Assembly: GCA_964430745.1 (NCBI GenBank)
Contig: CAYSHI010000419.1
Location: 1 to 20,056 of the forward strand
DNA length: 20,056 bases
Reading direction: 5' to 3'
DNA from: CBDCGW01 sp964430745
Lineage (GTDB): Bacteria; Acidobacteriota; UBA890
In this document: positions 1 through 8,482 of the stretch, piece after piece
How positions within the stretch are numbered: the stretch's first letter is position 1
Layout: each line of letters begins with the position of its first letter
Notes under the pieces: model-generated
What the model was told of the DNA's origin: nothing
Database searches by the model: none
Seen by the model: the letters and a program-made list of their open reading frames with translations, nothing else
Program-made: the position numbers and the translations under genes

Positions 1-1
1 T

Positions 2-817
2 GTCTTCATCACCCCGGAGTTGGCCGACAGCGTGCTCGCCGACCCGGCCCTGGGAGAGCTGATCGGAGGCGTAAACACGCCGGAGGAGCTGCGGCAGGCG
101 GTTCGCGTCAACCTCGATCACGGCGTCGACGTCATCAAGACGCGCGGCACCGAGCGGGCCGGTCTGCCGGATACCGATCCGCGCAAGCAGACCTATACCG
201 AGGAGCAGCTGCGCGTGATCGTTCAGGAGGCGGCGACCCGCGACGTCCCCGTCGAGGCACATGCGCACGGTGACGAGGGCGCCCGTGCCGCGGTGTTGGC
301 CGGGGTGCGCAGCATCGAGCACGGCACCTACCTGTCCGACGAGACCCTGGAGCTGATGAAGGAGCGGGGCACGTACCTGGTGCCGACCTACCGCACGGTG
401 GTCGATCTGGCCGAGCCGGGGGGCGAATACGACGACCCGGTGCTGGTGATCCGCGGCACGCACATGTTGCCGCGGCTGGCCCACACCGTGCGCCGTGCGC
501 GTGAGATCGGTGTGAAGATGGTGGCGGGCGCGGACACCGGATACGGCCCGACGAGCCTCACACGGGTGTCGCACGAAGTCGCCGCTTTCGTCGAGCTCGG
601 CATGACCCCGCTCGAGGCGATCCAAAGCGCCACGACGCTGACTGCCGAGCTGTTCGAACTTCAAGGTCGCACGGGCGCCATCGAGGAGGGCCTGGAGGCC
701 GACCTGATCGTCGTCCCCGGCAATCCTCTGGAGAACATTGTCGCGCTGCAGGACGTGGTCGTGGTGATCAGCAACGGCCGTGTGGCGATGAACCGGCTGC
801 CGTTCGGGATTCAGTAG
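2..817 (+). CDS. Amidohydrolase family protein, C-terminal part (5' end outside window)
   Basis: This is the C-terminal part of a metal-dependent amidohydrolase of the imidazolonepropionase/prolidase-like group. The frame is open from base 2, so the gene starts left of the window; a TTG at 20 is just an internal codon. Family marks in order are VDVIKTRG (the lysine is in the usual place of the metal-bridging Lys), VEAHAHGDEG and RSIEHGTYL (metal-binding histidines), KMVAGADTGYG (catalytic Asp region), and the closing composite-domain signature GAIEEGLEADLIVVPGNPLENI. Family members hydrolyse amide or peptide-like bonds; the substrate cannot be told from this fragment. The N-terminal HxH motif and any signal peptide are not visible. 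It ends in TAG with 70 bp before the next gene, which has its own operator, so it is probably a separate unit. Confidence 0.9.
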   Translation, partial: VFITPELADSVLADPALGELIGGVNTPEELRQAVRVNLDHGVDVIKTRGTERAGLPDTDPRKQTYTEEQLRVIVQEAATRDVPVEAHAHGDEGARAAVLAGVRSIEHGTYLSDETLELMKERGTYLVPTYRTVVDLAEPGGEYDDPVLVIRGTHMLPRLAHTVRRAREIGVKMVAGADTGYGPTSLTRVSHEVAAFVELGMTPLEAIQSATTLTAELFELQGRTGAIEEGLEADLIVVPGNPLENIVALQDVVVVISNGRVAMNRLPFGIQ

Positions 818-859
818 CGGCCGGGCCCAGGGAGGGTCGAATCGAATTGTCTTCGTCGA

Positions 860-880
860 TTGTATGAATGTGTGATACAA
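860..880. promoter_or_regulatory. Inverted repeat, likely operator of the GntR/YtrA-type regulator
   Basis: The arms TTGTAT (860-865) and ATACAA (875-880) are perfect inverted copies separated by 9 bp, and they end 7 bp before the regulator's ATG. GntR-family proteins bind as dimers to such spaced palindromes, and YtrA-type members usually autoregulate. The site lies where it could block transcription or initiation of its own operon. The operator role is inferred from position and symmetry. Confidence 0.55.
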
Positions 881-887
881 ACGAACT

Positions 888-1277
888 ATGCTAACGATCG
901 ACCTTGATTCCGACATCCCGCTCACCGATCAGGTCCGCCGCGGCATCCGGCAGGCGATTGCCGCCGGAGAGCTCGCGCCGAATGATCCGTTGCCGACTGT
1001 CCGCCAGCTCGCCGTCGACCTGGGAATCAACCTGAATACGGTTGCTCGCGCGTACCGCCAGCTCGAGGCCGACGGCCTGGTGACGGCGGTGCGGGGGCGG
1101 GGGACGGTGGTGAAGTCGTCGCAGGAATCGTTCCGCGCGTCGGAGGAGGCCGTGCTGCGACGGCTCGCCGACGAGATCCGCAACCTGCTGGCCAGCGCGC
1201 GGCTGGCGGGACTGACCAGGGAACAAGCGCACGGCCTGGTCTCCCGCGAGGCCGCGGCCTTTTGGACGGAGGAGTAG
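888..1277 (+). CDS. GntR family transcriptional regulator, YtrA-like
   Basis: This 129-residue protein has an N-terminal winged helix-turn-helix of the GntR family (about residues 10-75), with the signatures IPLTDQVRRGIRQAI, LPTVRQLAVDLGINLNTVARAYRQLE and GLVTAVRGRGTVV. The C-terminal part is only about 50 residues and lacks the FadR or UTRA effector domains; it looks like the short two-helix dimerisation tail of the YtrA subfamily. YtrA-type repressors usually sit first in an operon with membrane transport genes and control that operon. Here the next gene starts 4 bp after the stop and codes for a membrane protein, which fits. An inverted repeat just upstream is the likely operator. The ligand is unknown. 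Confidence 0.9.
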   Translation: MLTIDLDSDIPLTDQVRRGIRQAIAAGELAPNDPLPTVRQLAVDLGINLNTVARAYRQLEADGLVTAVRGRGTVVKSSQESFRASEEAVLRRLADEIRNLLASARLAGLTREQAHGLVSREAAAFWTEE

Positions 1278-1281
1278 CGCC

Positions 1282-2109
1282 ATGGATTGGTTCGACTTCG
1301 TGTTTCCGCTCGTGATGATCCTGTGGCCGGCGACTTTCTCGTTGTTCATCCGCCACCATCCCGATCCCGACGACGATGCCGCCGAGCGCGTGGAACGCAT
1401 CGCCCGATTGCGGAGGAGGTTGTGGCTCGGCACCGTGTTGGCGGTCACCGCTTACCTCGCGCTCTATGCCTCAGCGTTCAGCGAGTTCGCCAGATACGTG
1501 TGGGTAACGTGCTTCCCGCTGTGGTTTGCCGGCGCGATGCCGCTGTTTCAAGCCAAGGATCGCGGCTGGCGGCCGCTCCACCGACCCGAGGGGACAAGGG
1601 CGGCGACGCTGCAGCGCCGCGACCTCGAGCCCGCAAGTTTGCAGACGGCGCGCAAGGCCGCGTGGACAGGCTGGCTGGCGCTCTTCGCGGCAACCGTTTG
1701 GGCCGTCGCCGAGAGTGGTCAGGGCCTGCGGCTCGCCTGGACCCTGATATTTCCATTGATCGGCGGCGGCTGGCTCGCCTGGGGTGCCTACTTCGGCCGC
1801 ATGGCGACACTCGAACCCGAGCCCATCGACGTGTCGGCATCACCGGAGCTCGCCCGAGGCTACGCCGAGTTCCGCAACTTCAAGCTCTGGGGTTGGTTCG
1901 CCCTCAGCGTGCTGGCGATGCTCGCGTTCTGTACGACGTCCCTGCTTCTGGCGCTGGACCCGTCAGGACTCATGACGACGGCGATCGTGATCGGTGCCGG
2001 CGGCGGCTCGTTGGCGGGTGTGTTGGGCGCTGCGTTCGGCGTGCGGGCTGATTTCTATCGCACGCGGCTGCATCGGCTGTATCAGGATCTGTCCGAGAAT
2101 CGGCTATAG
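1282..2109 (+). CDS. Polytopic membrane protein co-transcribed with GntR/YtrA regulator
   Basis: I do not recognise a named family. The 275-residue product has about seven hydrophobic segments: roughly residues 3-22, 48-68, 72-91, 127-146, 150-172, 203-226 and 231-254. Between them are charged loops, including an Arg-rich stretch near residues 37-46 and a soluble loop near 176-200. The start at ATG 1282 is preceded by GGACGGAGGAG at the end of the regulator gene, so the two are translationally close and very likely one operon. No ATP-binding or obvious transport motif is visible. By analogy with YtrA operons it may act in envelope stress or transport, but that is inference. Its end is 14 bp from the end of the convergent protease gene. 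Confidence 0.75.
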   Translation: MDWFDFVFPLVMILWPATFSLFIRHHPDPDDDAAERVERIARLRRRLWLGTVLAVTAYLALYASAFSEFARYVWVTCFPLWFAGAMPLFQAKDRGWRPLHRPEGTRAATLQRRDLEPASLQTARKAAWTGWLALFAATVWAVAESGQGLRLAWTLIFPLIGGGWLAWGAYFGRMATLEPEPIDVSASPELARGYAEFRNFKLWGWFALSVLAMLAFCTTSLLLALDPSGLMTTAIVIGAGGGSLAGVLGAAFGVRADFYRTRLHRLYQDLSENRL

Positions 2110-2123
2110 GTCGAGCGTCTCGG

Positions 2124-5100
2124 CTACGGTCCTCCACCTCCCGGCCTGCGGTATCGCACCGGCGCCGCCGGCTCCGGCTTCAATGTGACAGCCTCCGTCT
2201 CCAGCAGGCGTAGGGCCTCCTGCACCGCCGCTTCGAGCTGCGGGTCTCCGCCGTTGATCACCGGCAGGGGATCGTTGCGCACCTCGATATCCGGTGCGAC
2301 CCCGACGGCCTCGACGTCCCACTCGCCATCGACGTTGATGAAGCCGCCGCGGGGAGCGACGAACCCACCCCCATCGATCAGGGGCGGCGTATCCCAGGTG
2401 CCGACCAGCCCGCCCCAGGTGCGCGTTCCGACGAGAGGGCCGACGCCCTTGAACTTGAAAAGGAAGGGCATCAGGTCACCGCCCGAGCCGGCGCGCTCGT
2501 TGACCACCATCACCTTCGGTCCCCAGAGGCCGGCCATCGGCTGAGTGAACGGCTTGCGATCGCCGGCGCGTGAATTGAAGTAGCCCGTGAGCTCACGATC
2601 GAGCACGTCGACGATGTAGTCGGCAGCCGAGCCGCCGCCGTTGTTGCGCTCGTCGATCACGGCGCCTTGTCGATCCTGTTGGGCGAAGTACATGCGGTTG
2701 AAGTAGGCGTAGCCGCCGGTGCCGGTGTTGGGTAGCCACACGTAGGCAAGCCTGCCGCCGCTCAACTCGTCGACGCGGCGCTGATTGACGGCGACCCACG
2801 CCCAGCGACGCAGCCCGGCTTCGCTGGCGATCGGCTCGACGATCACGTCACGGGCATCGTCGCGGGATGGCGTCGGTGACACCGAGATCGTGATCGTGCG
2901 CCCCGCCGTTCCCTCGAGCAGCTCGTAGGGATTCACGGGGGCGCCCACGTCGCGTCCGTCGATCGCCAGAAGGTATTCGCCTTCCTCGACGCCCATGCCG
3001 GGAATCGACAGGGGGCCGTGGGTGTTCGGTGTCCAATCTTCGCCGTGGTAGATGCGGGTGATCCGGTAGAGGCCGTCGACCTCCTCGAGGTCGACGCCCA
3101 GCAGGCCGGTGCGCGGGTTGTCGAGCTCGGGATAGTCGCCGCCGCGCACGTACGAGTGGCCGACGGCGATCTCGCCCGACAGCATGTCGAGAAGTTGGTT
3201 GAAGTCGGAGCGATGGCGGACGTCGGGGAGCCAGGCGGAGTACCAGTCCCACACGTCATCCCACGGCGCGCCGTGCTGGTTGTCGACGTAGAGGAAGTCG
3301 CGCATGAAGCGCCAACCGTCGCGCAGCATCTGCGCCCACTCTTGCTCGGGTACCACGCGCACCCTGAGGTTGCCGAGCGAGAGCTGACCATCGCCGTTGC
3401 CCGGCGGGCGGGCGGTGTCGACGACGCTCCAGGAGCCGCCGCGACGGTACAGCATCTTCGCGCGGTCGTGGGAGACCTGAACGGCCTGAAAGTCTTCGAG
3501 AAAGGTGTCGGCTTCGGCGTCGTCGAGCGTGTACTTGTGCAGGACCGCGCCCTGGTTTGCGACGACCTCGGCGACGAAGACAGTGCCCTCAGGGCCCTCG
3601 CGCAGACCGGTGTAGTTGCGGGCCGGGAGGTTGGGAGCGTCGACGATACGGCGGTTGAGGTTGTCGAAGTTGATCGTTACGACGGGTCCCTGCGGTGCGG
3701 CCGAAGCGGATCCCCCTTGGGTGCCGGGGGACGCGGCCGCCGCCTCTTCGCCGGTGGCTTCGGCTGCGTCCTCGCCGAACGGGACAACTCCTCCGAACTC
3801 CGGATCTTCTTTGTCGGCTACTTCCTCTTCGCCCGCTACTTCCTCTTCATCACTTTTCGGCAAGAACGGCGAGGGGACGTCCTCATCCAGTAGCGCCACA
3901 TACAACGTCCGCGTAACCGGACGGTCGTACGAGGTCATGTCGAGCCAGCCGGTGTTGAGGCCGTAGTCGACGGAGGCGAGAAAGTAGAGGTAGTCGCCTG
4001 AGGTGTCCCAGACCGGCGTAATGGCGTCGGCCATGCTGTCGGTGAGCTGGTGGGTTTCGCCCGTGTCGGTGTCGTGAACGAAGATGGCACGAAGCTGGTT
4101 GTCGAGGCGCCGCGCGTAGGCGATCCAGCGGGAATCGGGCGACCACACCGGATTCATCGAACGCTCGGGATGGGCGAAGCGATCGGTGTCGACGTGCGTT
4201 AGCCCGCCCGTTTCGACGTCGACGATGAGCACGCGGTAGTCGGTGTCGGTGAAGGCGAGGCGGGTGCCGTCGGGCGCCCACTGCGGCTCGAAGTAGAAGG
4301 TCGGATCGGCGATCTCGATGCGGCGCTGGTTGGCACCGTTCTGGTCGGCGATCACCAGGGCGTACTCGTCGCCGTCGTCGTTGAACCAGGCGATGCGGGA
4401 GCCGTCGGGCGACCACACCGGGTTGCGGTCGGCCACGCCGGGCGTGTTCGTCAGGTTACGCCAGCTGCCGTCCCCGGCGGGAACGCTGAAGATCTCGCCG
4501 CGGTTGGTGAACAATGCGCGTTTGCCGGTAGGCGACAACCTGGGGTCGGCCAGCCGGGCAGCGGGCACGTCTTCCCAGCGCGGCCGCGCCCAGTTGAAGT
4601 CGCCGGCGACGTTGATGTCGAGCTGCCGGGTCTGTCCCCTTGCGGGATCGAACTCATGCAGAAAGCCGGCCTGCTCGTAGATCACCACACCATCGCCGGC
4701 GCCGACGCTCTTGACGTCGAAGTCGTCGTGGAAGGTGATCTGCGTCTCCGTTCCCGTCGCCGGGTCGAACGCCCAGACATTGTTGGCCCAGTCGCGCTCG
4801 GACATGTAGTACACGACGCCGTCCATCCACACCGGATCCATCTGGCGCTCGCCCTCCCAGGGCGGCGTGAGTCGCTCCCATGTCCCCACCTGGACGATGC
4901 TGATCGGCTGCGCCTGCCCCCCGCGATAGTTGCGCCACTCCGGATCCCAGTAGCCGATCTCCTGGTAGGCGATCTGGCGACCGTCATCGGACATTTGGCC
5001 GAGGTATGCCTGGGGGAGGGGAAGAGGCTTCGGCAGCCCGCCCGAAAGCGGAACCGTGTACATCTTCCACAGCATCGTCGGCTGTGCCTCGCGGCCGGAG

Positions 5101-5558
5101 CGAAAGAGGATGTCGCCGTCGGGCGTCCAGCCCTGGGCGACGTCTTCGCCGGGGTGCCAGGTGAGGCGCTGAGGCTGCCCGCCGGCGGCGGGCATGACGT
5201 ACACGTCGGTGTTGCCGCCGTACTGGGCACTGAAGGCGATCCATCGACCGTCGGGGCTGAAGGTGGGGTCGGTTTCCGCGCCTTCGGAGCTGGTGAGACG
5301 GACGGCGTTGCCGCCGTCGCGACCGACACGCCAGAGGTCGTTGGCGTGGACGAAGACGAGGCTATCCGCGCTCACGTCGGGTTGCCGAAGGAAGCGGGTA
5401 GGGCGCGCCTGGGGGGTGGGAGTCAGGGGCGTCGAGATCGCCTCGGGCCCGGGTCCCGGTGTCGTCGCGGACGTTTGGGAGGTGCCGGCCAGCACCAGTG
5501 CGAGGGCGCACAGGAGTATGGCGAAGCCGGATCTGGATGAGTGGTTGTGGCTGAGCAT
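2124..5558 (-). CDS. Exported tricorn-like S41 family protease with beta-propeller and PDZ domains
   Basis: This 1144-residue protein has the order of bacterial tricorn homologues. It has a signal peptide (about residues 1-32, hydrophobic core FAILLCALALVLAG), then TolB/WD40-like propeller repeats such as FSPDGRWIAFSAQYGG and WSPDGSRIAWFNDDGDEYAL. A Glu/Ala-rich linker near residues 575-635 follows, then the tricorn C1 region, a PDZ domain (LLGVDLEEVDGLYRI onward) and the S41 catalytic domain. Likely catalytic residues are His801 in GHSYVRGGD, Ser1025 in ERAGSGGDL and Glu1083 in VEAVGVAPDIEV. I chose ATG 5558 because GAGG lies 9 nt upstream and it starts a clean signal peptide; the longer frame from 5609 would bury that peptide. 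In this family the propellers gate access of unfolded peptides to the protease, here probably outside the cytoplasm. Confidence 0.93.
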   Translation of the reverse strand: MLSHNHSSRSGFAILLCALALVLAGTSQTSATTPGPGPEAISTPLTPTPQARPTRFLRQPDVSADSLVFVHANDLWRVGRDGGNAVRLTSSEGAETDPTFSPDGRWIAFSAQYGGNTDVYVMPAAGGQPQRLTWHPGEDVAQGWTPDGDILFRSGREAQPTMLWKMYTVPLSGGLPKPLPLPQAYLGQMSDDGRQIAYQEIGYWDPEWRNYRGGQAQPISIVQVGTWERLTPPWEGERQMDPVWMDGVVYYMSERDWANNVWAFDPATGTETQITFHDDFDVKSVGAGDGVVIYEQAGFLHEFDPARGQTRQLDINVAGDFNWARPRWEDVPAARLADPRLSPTGKRALFTNRGEIFSVPAGDGSWRNLTNTPGVADRNPVWSPDGSRIAWFNDDGDEYALVIADQNGANQRRIEIADPTFYFEPQWAPDGTRLAFTDTDYRVLIVDVETGGLTHVDTDRFAHPERSMNPVWSPDSRWIAYARRLDNQLRAIFVHDTDTGETHQLTDSMADAITPVWDTSGDYLYFLASVDYGLNTGWLDMTSYDRPVTRTLYVALLDEDVPSPFLPKSDEEEVAGEEEVADKEDPEFGGVVPFGEDAAEATGEEAAAASPGTQGGSASAAPQGPVVTINFDNLNRRIVDAPNLPARNYTGLREGPEGTVFVAEVVANQGAVLHKYTLDDAEADTFLEDFQAVQVSHDRAKMLYRRGGSWSVVDTARPPGNGDGQLSLGNLRVRVVPEQEWAQMLRDGWRFMRDFLYVDNQHGAPWDDVWDWYSAWLPDVRHRSDFNQLLDMLSGEIAVGHSYVRGGDYPELDNPRTGLLGVDLEEVDGLYRITRIYHGEDWTPNTHGPLSIPGMGVEEGEYLLAIDGRDVGAPVNPYELLEGTAGRTITISVSPTPSRDDARDVIVEPIASEAGLRRWAWVAVNQRRVDELSGGRLAYVWLPNTGTGGYAYFNRMYFAQQDRQGAVIDERNNGGGSAADYIVDVLDRELTGYFNSRAGDRKPFTQPMAGLWGPKVMVVNERAGSGGDLMPFLFKFKGVGPLVGTRTWGGLVGTWDTPPLIDGGGFVAPRGGFINVDGEWDVEAVGVAPDIEVRNDPLPVINGGDPQLEAAVQEALRLLETEAVTLKPEPAAPVRYRRPGGGGP

Positions 5559-5703
5559 CGGGTCGTTCCTCGCGTCGAGATGTGGCGAAGGGCAGGCGGG
5601 TGACGGCACCCCGGAGATTCGGAGATTAATGAGACGTTAGTATCCGATTGCCGTGGACGTGTCCAGCTCCTGACGACACGACGAACGAAAGGCTTCACAA
5701 GCG

Positions 5704-6813
5704 ATGAAGAACTCCAACACGCGAGGCCCGTCTCAGCCTCATGTCCTCCACATCGGCATGGCCGCCACACGGGTCGCCGTAACGGCCCTCGTCATTCTGG
5801 CTGTTCCCGTCGCCGCTGCAGCACAGGAACCGGCCGCCTGGGCCGATCCATTGGAATTCCACACCTTCTCGATCGCCGGGGTCGATCCCGCGACGGGCGA
5901 GTCCGGCGTAGCCGTCACGACCCGCGTAGCGTGCGTGGGCAACGGCGTGCCGTGGGTGCGCGCCGGTGTCGGCGCGGTCGCCACGCAGGCTTCGACACGC
6001 ACCGAGTACGGCATCGAGCTCCTCGATCTGCTGGAGCAGGGCGTGTCCCCCACCGAGGCGCTGAGCCGGTTGGTGGCTGCCGATTCCGGCGCGGCGCGGC
6101 GCCAGGTCGGCGTCGTGTCGCTCGACGGCTCCTCGGCTCAGCATACGGGTTCGGAGACGAGTAGCTGGTCCGGTCATCGCTCGGGTCCTGACTACGCGGT
6201 GCAGGGCAACACATTGGTGGGCGCAGACGTGGTGAACGCGGTTTCCGACGCCTTCGAGCGCAGTGCCGGTTCCCCGCGGCACCTGGCCGACCGCCTCATC
6301 GAGGCGCTGGCGGCGGGCCAGGCCACCGGCGGCGACGCTCGCCACGGCCGCCTGCAGTCGGCCGCGGTCATCGTGGCGGATCCGCGCGAGGGGCGCGCAC
6401 GCCGCGCCGACGGCCTCACCGTGCAGATCAACGTCTGCGAGCATCCGCAGCCGGTCGGCGAGTTGCGACGCGTCTACGACACAGTCTCCAGCACACTCGG
6501 TTATCGAACGCTGCAGCAGTTTTCCGGCCAGGACGTGTGGCAGCTGAAGGTCATGTTGCATGCCTTGGGCTACTACGAATCGGAGCAGTCCGAGCTGGCA
6601 ACAGGCGAGGACTCCGGCCTGTTTACCGCCGGCGCGGTGGCCGCGGTCGAGGCTTTCCGCGGCGACAGGGGCCTCCGCACGGGCGATTCGGGCTCGCCGC
6701 CGGGGCTCGTCGATGCCGAGACTGTCGAGCTGCTGTGGGCCGCGTTGGAGGAGCGGGGAATCGCCGATCGCGTTCGTGCCGAGCTGCTGGAGATCACCGC
6801 CGTGCGACGCTGA
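5704..6813 (+). CDS. Exported DUF1028 family protein with C-terminal peptidoglycan-binding-like domain
   Basis: The 369-residue product begins with a long N-region and a hydrophobic segment (VAVTALVILAVPVAAAAQ, about residues 24-42), so it is probably exported. The first domain, about residues 50-260, is DUF1028, an Ntn-hydrolase-like fold of unknown function: FSIAGVDPATGESGVAV, GVGAVATQA, GNTLVGADVV, GDARHGRLQSAAVIV. The last ~110 residues resemble a peptidoglycan-binding-like helical domain (VWQLKVMLHALGYYE, LVDAETVELLW), a pairing known in this family. The start at 5704 has AAAGG about 12 nt upstream; an ATG at 5758 would give a shorter signal peptide but lacks a ribosome site. The gene is divergent from the protease, and its 3' end overlaps the convergent STAS gene by 20 bp. 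Confidence 0.88.
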   Translation: MKNSNTRGPSQPHVLHIGMAATRVAVTALVILAVPVAAAAQEPAAWADPLEFHTFSIAGVDPATGESGVAVTTRVACVGNGVPWVRAGVGAVATQASTRTEYGIELLDLLEQGVSPTEALSRLVAADSGAARRQVGVVSLDGSSAQHTGSETSSWSGHRSGPDYAVQGNTLVGADVVNAVSDAFERSAGSPRHLADRLIEALAAGQATGGDARHGRLQSAAVIVADPREGRARRADGLTVQINVCEHPQPVGELRRVYDTVSSTLGYRTLQQFSGQDVWQLKVMLHALGYYESEQSELATGEDSGLFTAGAVAAVEAFRGDRGLRTGDSGSPPGLVDAETVELLWAALEERGIADRVRAELLEITAVRR

Positions 6814-7186
6814 GCACCCGGCGTGTCCGGCTACGTGGCGAGGCGGGAGAAGCAACGCTTCGAATCGCCTCCTTGCGGCTGCCGTAAATCCGGCAGACGG
6901 CGTGGACGCACAGAAGCTCCAGAAGCGATCGCTGGTTGGGGTCGACGTTCACGAGCCCGAAAGCGCGGCCCGCGCCGATGACGCGGCGGCGGAGGCTGAT
7001 CAACTCTCCGATTCCGCAGCAGTCGAGCCAGGTGACGTTCGCGAGATCGAGAAAGACGCCGCGAACCGCCCCATCGGAGATCCCGCGCACGGCCGCGTGC
7101 ACGCCTTCTGTCTCGGCTGTCACCGTTAGCCGTCCGGCCAGGCTGAAGAACACGGCTGTGTCCCTCCTGGTGCGCGTGACCTTCAT
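6794..7186 (-). CDS. STAS domain protein (anti-sigma factor antagonist-like) with Cys-Cys at the phosphoacceptor site
   Basis: The 130-residue product is a single STAS domain, as in SpoIIAA-type anti-anti-sigma factors: FSLAGRLTVTAETEGVHAAV, VFLDLANVTWLDCCGIGEL, GLVNVDPNQRSLLELL. In the classical family the loop reads D-S-S-G and the first Ser is phosphorylated by an anti-sigma kinase. Here it reads Asp55-Cys56-Cys57-Gly, so the usual acceptor is missing. It may be an antagonist that is always active, respond to something else, or be a STAS protein with another partner. The ATG at 7186 has GAGAGGAG about 7 nt upstream. No anti-sigma factor or RsbT/RsbW kinase lies nearby. An Arg-rich tail follows the domain. 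Confidence 0.88.
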   Translation of the reverse strand: MKVTRTRRDTAVFFSLAGRLTVTAETEGVHAAVRGISDGAVRGVFLDLANVTWLDCCGIGELISLRRRVIGAGRAFGLVNVDPNQRSLLELLCVHAVCRIYGSRKEAIRSVASPASPRSRTRRVLSVARR

Positions 7187-7380
7187 GGGCGGCTCCTCTC
7201 TCCGAGTTTCATGCGGCGTGCAGTGATACGGGCCTTCACTGGTTAACGCGGTTTCCCCGCCGGAATCGGACCAGGAGCCGACGGCCTGGGAGGTAGCACG
7301 ATCCGATTTCTCCGGGAACGCCGCGTGAACAGGTGAGGGACGGAACAGAAATCCCGAGTCTCAGTCACAGGAGGCAGAGC

Positions 7381-8319
7381 ATGAATCGCCGCAGAGTCGC
7401 TGGTAGCTTCGTCGTGGGGCTCTTACTCGGCTCGATTCTGTTCCCGCCCCGGCTGGCGAGAGCCTCGAGCGTCGCGACCTCGGTGGCAGAGCGATCGCCC
7501 GCCTGCAGCGTGCAGGAACAGAGCAGTGTCTCCTCATCCGCACGTTACTGGCTCGGCGAGGACGGCCTGCCGTTGCCGTTTCGCAGCGCCGACGAAATCA
7601 AGGAGTTCCTGCTGACGGCGGATGTCGTCGAGATCGAACCCATCGGCATCGGTATCACCGACCCGGAACGCCTGACTCTCGAGAAGGACGGTGTGAGGGC
7701 TCACGCGGTGTTTCGGTACCTCGAACGGCTCCATGAAAGGGGCCTGGTGCGGGGACGCCTGATCGTGGATCTCCGCGACAGCTTTCGCTTCGAACCCGCC
7801 GCCTACGAGCTCGCCTGCTTGCTCGGCATGGACAACGTGCCTCCTGCCGTGCAGCGGCGCGTCGGACACCGCAGCGGGACCGTACAGATGTGGGTCTATT
7901 CGTCGATGATGGAATCCGATCGGGTCGAGCAGCGCCTGAGTCCGCCGAGCGCGTTGAGATGGGCCCGCCAGCGCCACCTGATGATCCTGTTCGACGCCCT
8001 GATCGGCAACACCGATCGCAATGCCGGCAACGTCCTGATCGACGGCAACTGGAACGTTTGGCTCGTTGATCACACCCGCGCGTTCTATCCGCGCGCCGAT
8101 TACGGGCGGCTGGACAACGTCGCATTCGTGGAGCGCACGTTCTGGCAGCGGCTTCGTGGGCTGAGACGCGAGCAACTCGATGAGGCGCTTCGCGGCCACG
8201 TCTCGGGAGCCCAGATCGCTCGCATTCTCGAGAGACGAGAACACCTCGTCGAGGTCATCGAAGATCTCATCGCCGAGCGCGGCGAGGAGCTCGTGCTATA
8301 CGACGCGGGAACGGGGTAG
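7381..8319 (+). CDS. Exported HipA/PI4K-like kinase-fold protein, paralog 1
   Basis: This 312-residue protein starts at ATG 7381, with a perfect AGGAGG 6 nt upstream; the frame is open to 7333 but that start has no ribosome site. A signal peptide covers about residues 1-28 (VAGSFVVGLLLGSILF, cleavage near ARA/SS). The mature part looks like an atypical kinase fold of the HipA/PI3-4-kinase/Fam20 type. It has a glycine loop region (PIGIGITDPERLTL), VFR with Arg112 where the ATP-binding Lys is expected, a helix with FEPAAYELACLLG, then DALIGNTDRNAGNVLID (catalytic Asp212) and WLVDHTRAF (metal-binding Asp230). It is closely related to the protein at 10397-11338. Family and fold are my reading of the motifs; activity and target are unknown. 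Confidence 0.65.
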   Translation: MNRRRVAGSFVVGLLLGSILFPPRLARASSVATSVAERSPACSVQEQSSVSSSARYWLGEDGLPLPFRSADEIKEFLLTADVVEIEPIGIGITDPERLTLEKDGVRAHAVFRYLERLHERGLVRGRLIVDLRDSFRFEPAAYELACLLGMDNVPPAVQRRVGHRSGTVQMWVYSSMMESDRVEQRLSPPSALRWARQRHLMILFDALIGNTDRNAGNVLIDGNWNVWLVDHTRAFYPRADYGRLDNVAFVERTFWQRLRGLRREQLDEALRGHVSGAQIARILERREHLVEVIEDLIAERGEELVLYDAGTG

Positions 8320-8417
8320 GGGAGCCGCGCGCGGTCGGCCTGCGGGGGAACGGCCGCACCGAGAACGTCGGTTTAGCCCACCGGCGCTGCGGCGCTGCTT
8401 TACCTACCCCGGACCCT

Positions 8418-8435
8418 CCCGCCGCTCTCGGCGGG
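8418..8435. repeat. GC-rich hairpin upstream of rarA
   Basis: A perfect 7-bp stem (CCCGCCG / CGGCGGG) with a CTCT loop lies between the exported kinase-fold gene and rarA. It is not followed by a T run, so it is not a typical intrinsic terminator. A TACGAT hexamer at 8443-8448 just after it could be a -10 box for rarA, giving a leader of about 28 nt. No good -35 box is visible. Confidence 0.4.
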
Positions 8436-8482
8436 GGTGGGGTACGATGGGCGCGTTCCCCGCTACGAGCCCCGGACGCGCC

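Noticed and set aside
5695..6855. Long minus-strand open frame of 386 codons opposite the DUF1028 gene
   Set aside because: The plus-strand frame encodes a recognisable family; the antisense frame has no family motifs and is long only because of GC-biased codon use. The same holds for long frames opposite the protease gene (3018-3893, 4656-5540).
7333..7381. Start of exported kinase-fold paralog 1 at 7333
   Set aside because: This would place 16 polar residues before the signal peptide; ATG 7381 has a perfect AGGAGG.
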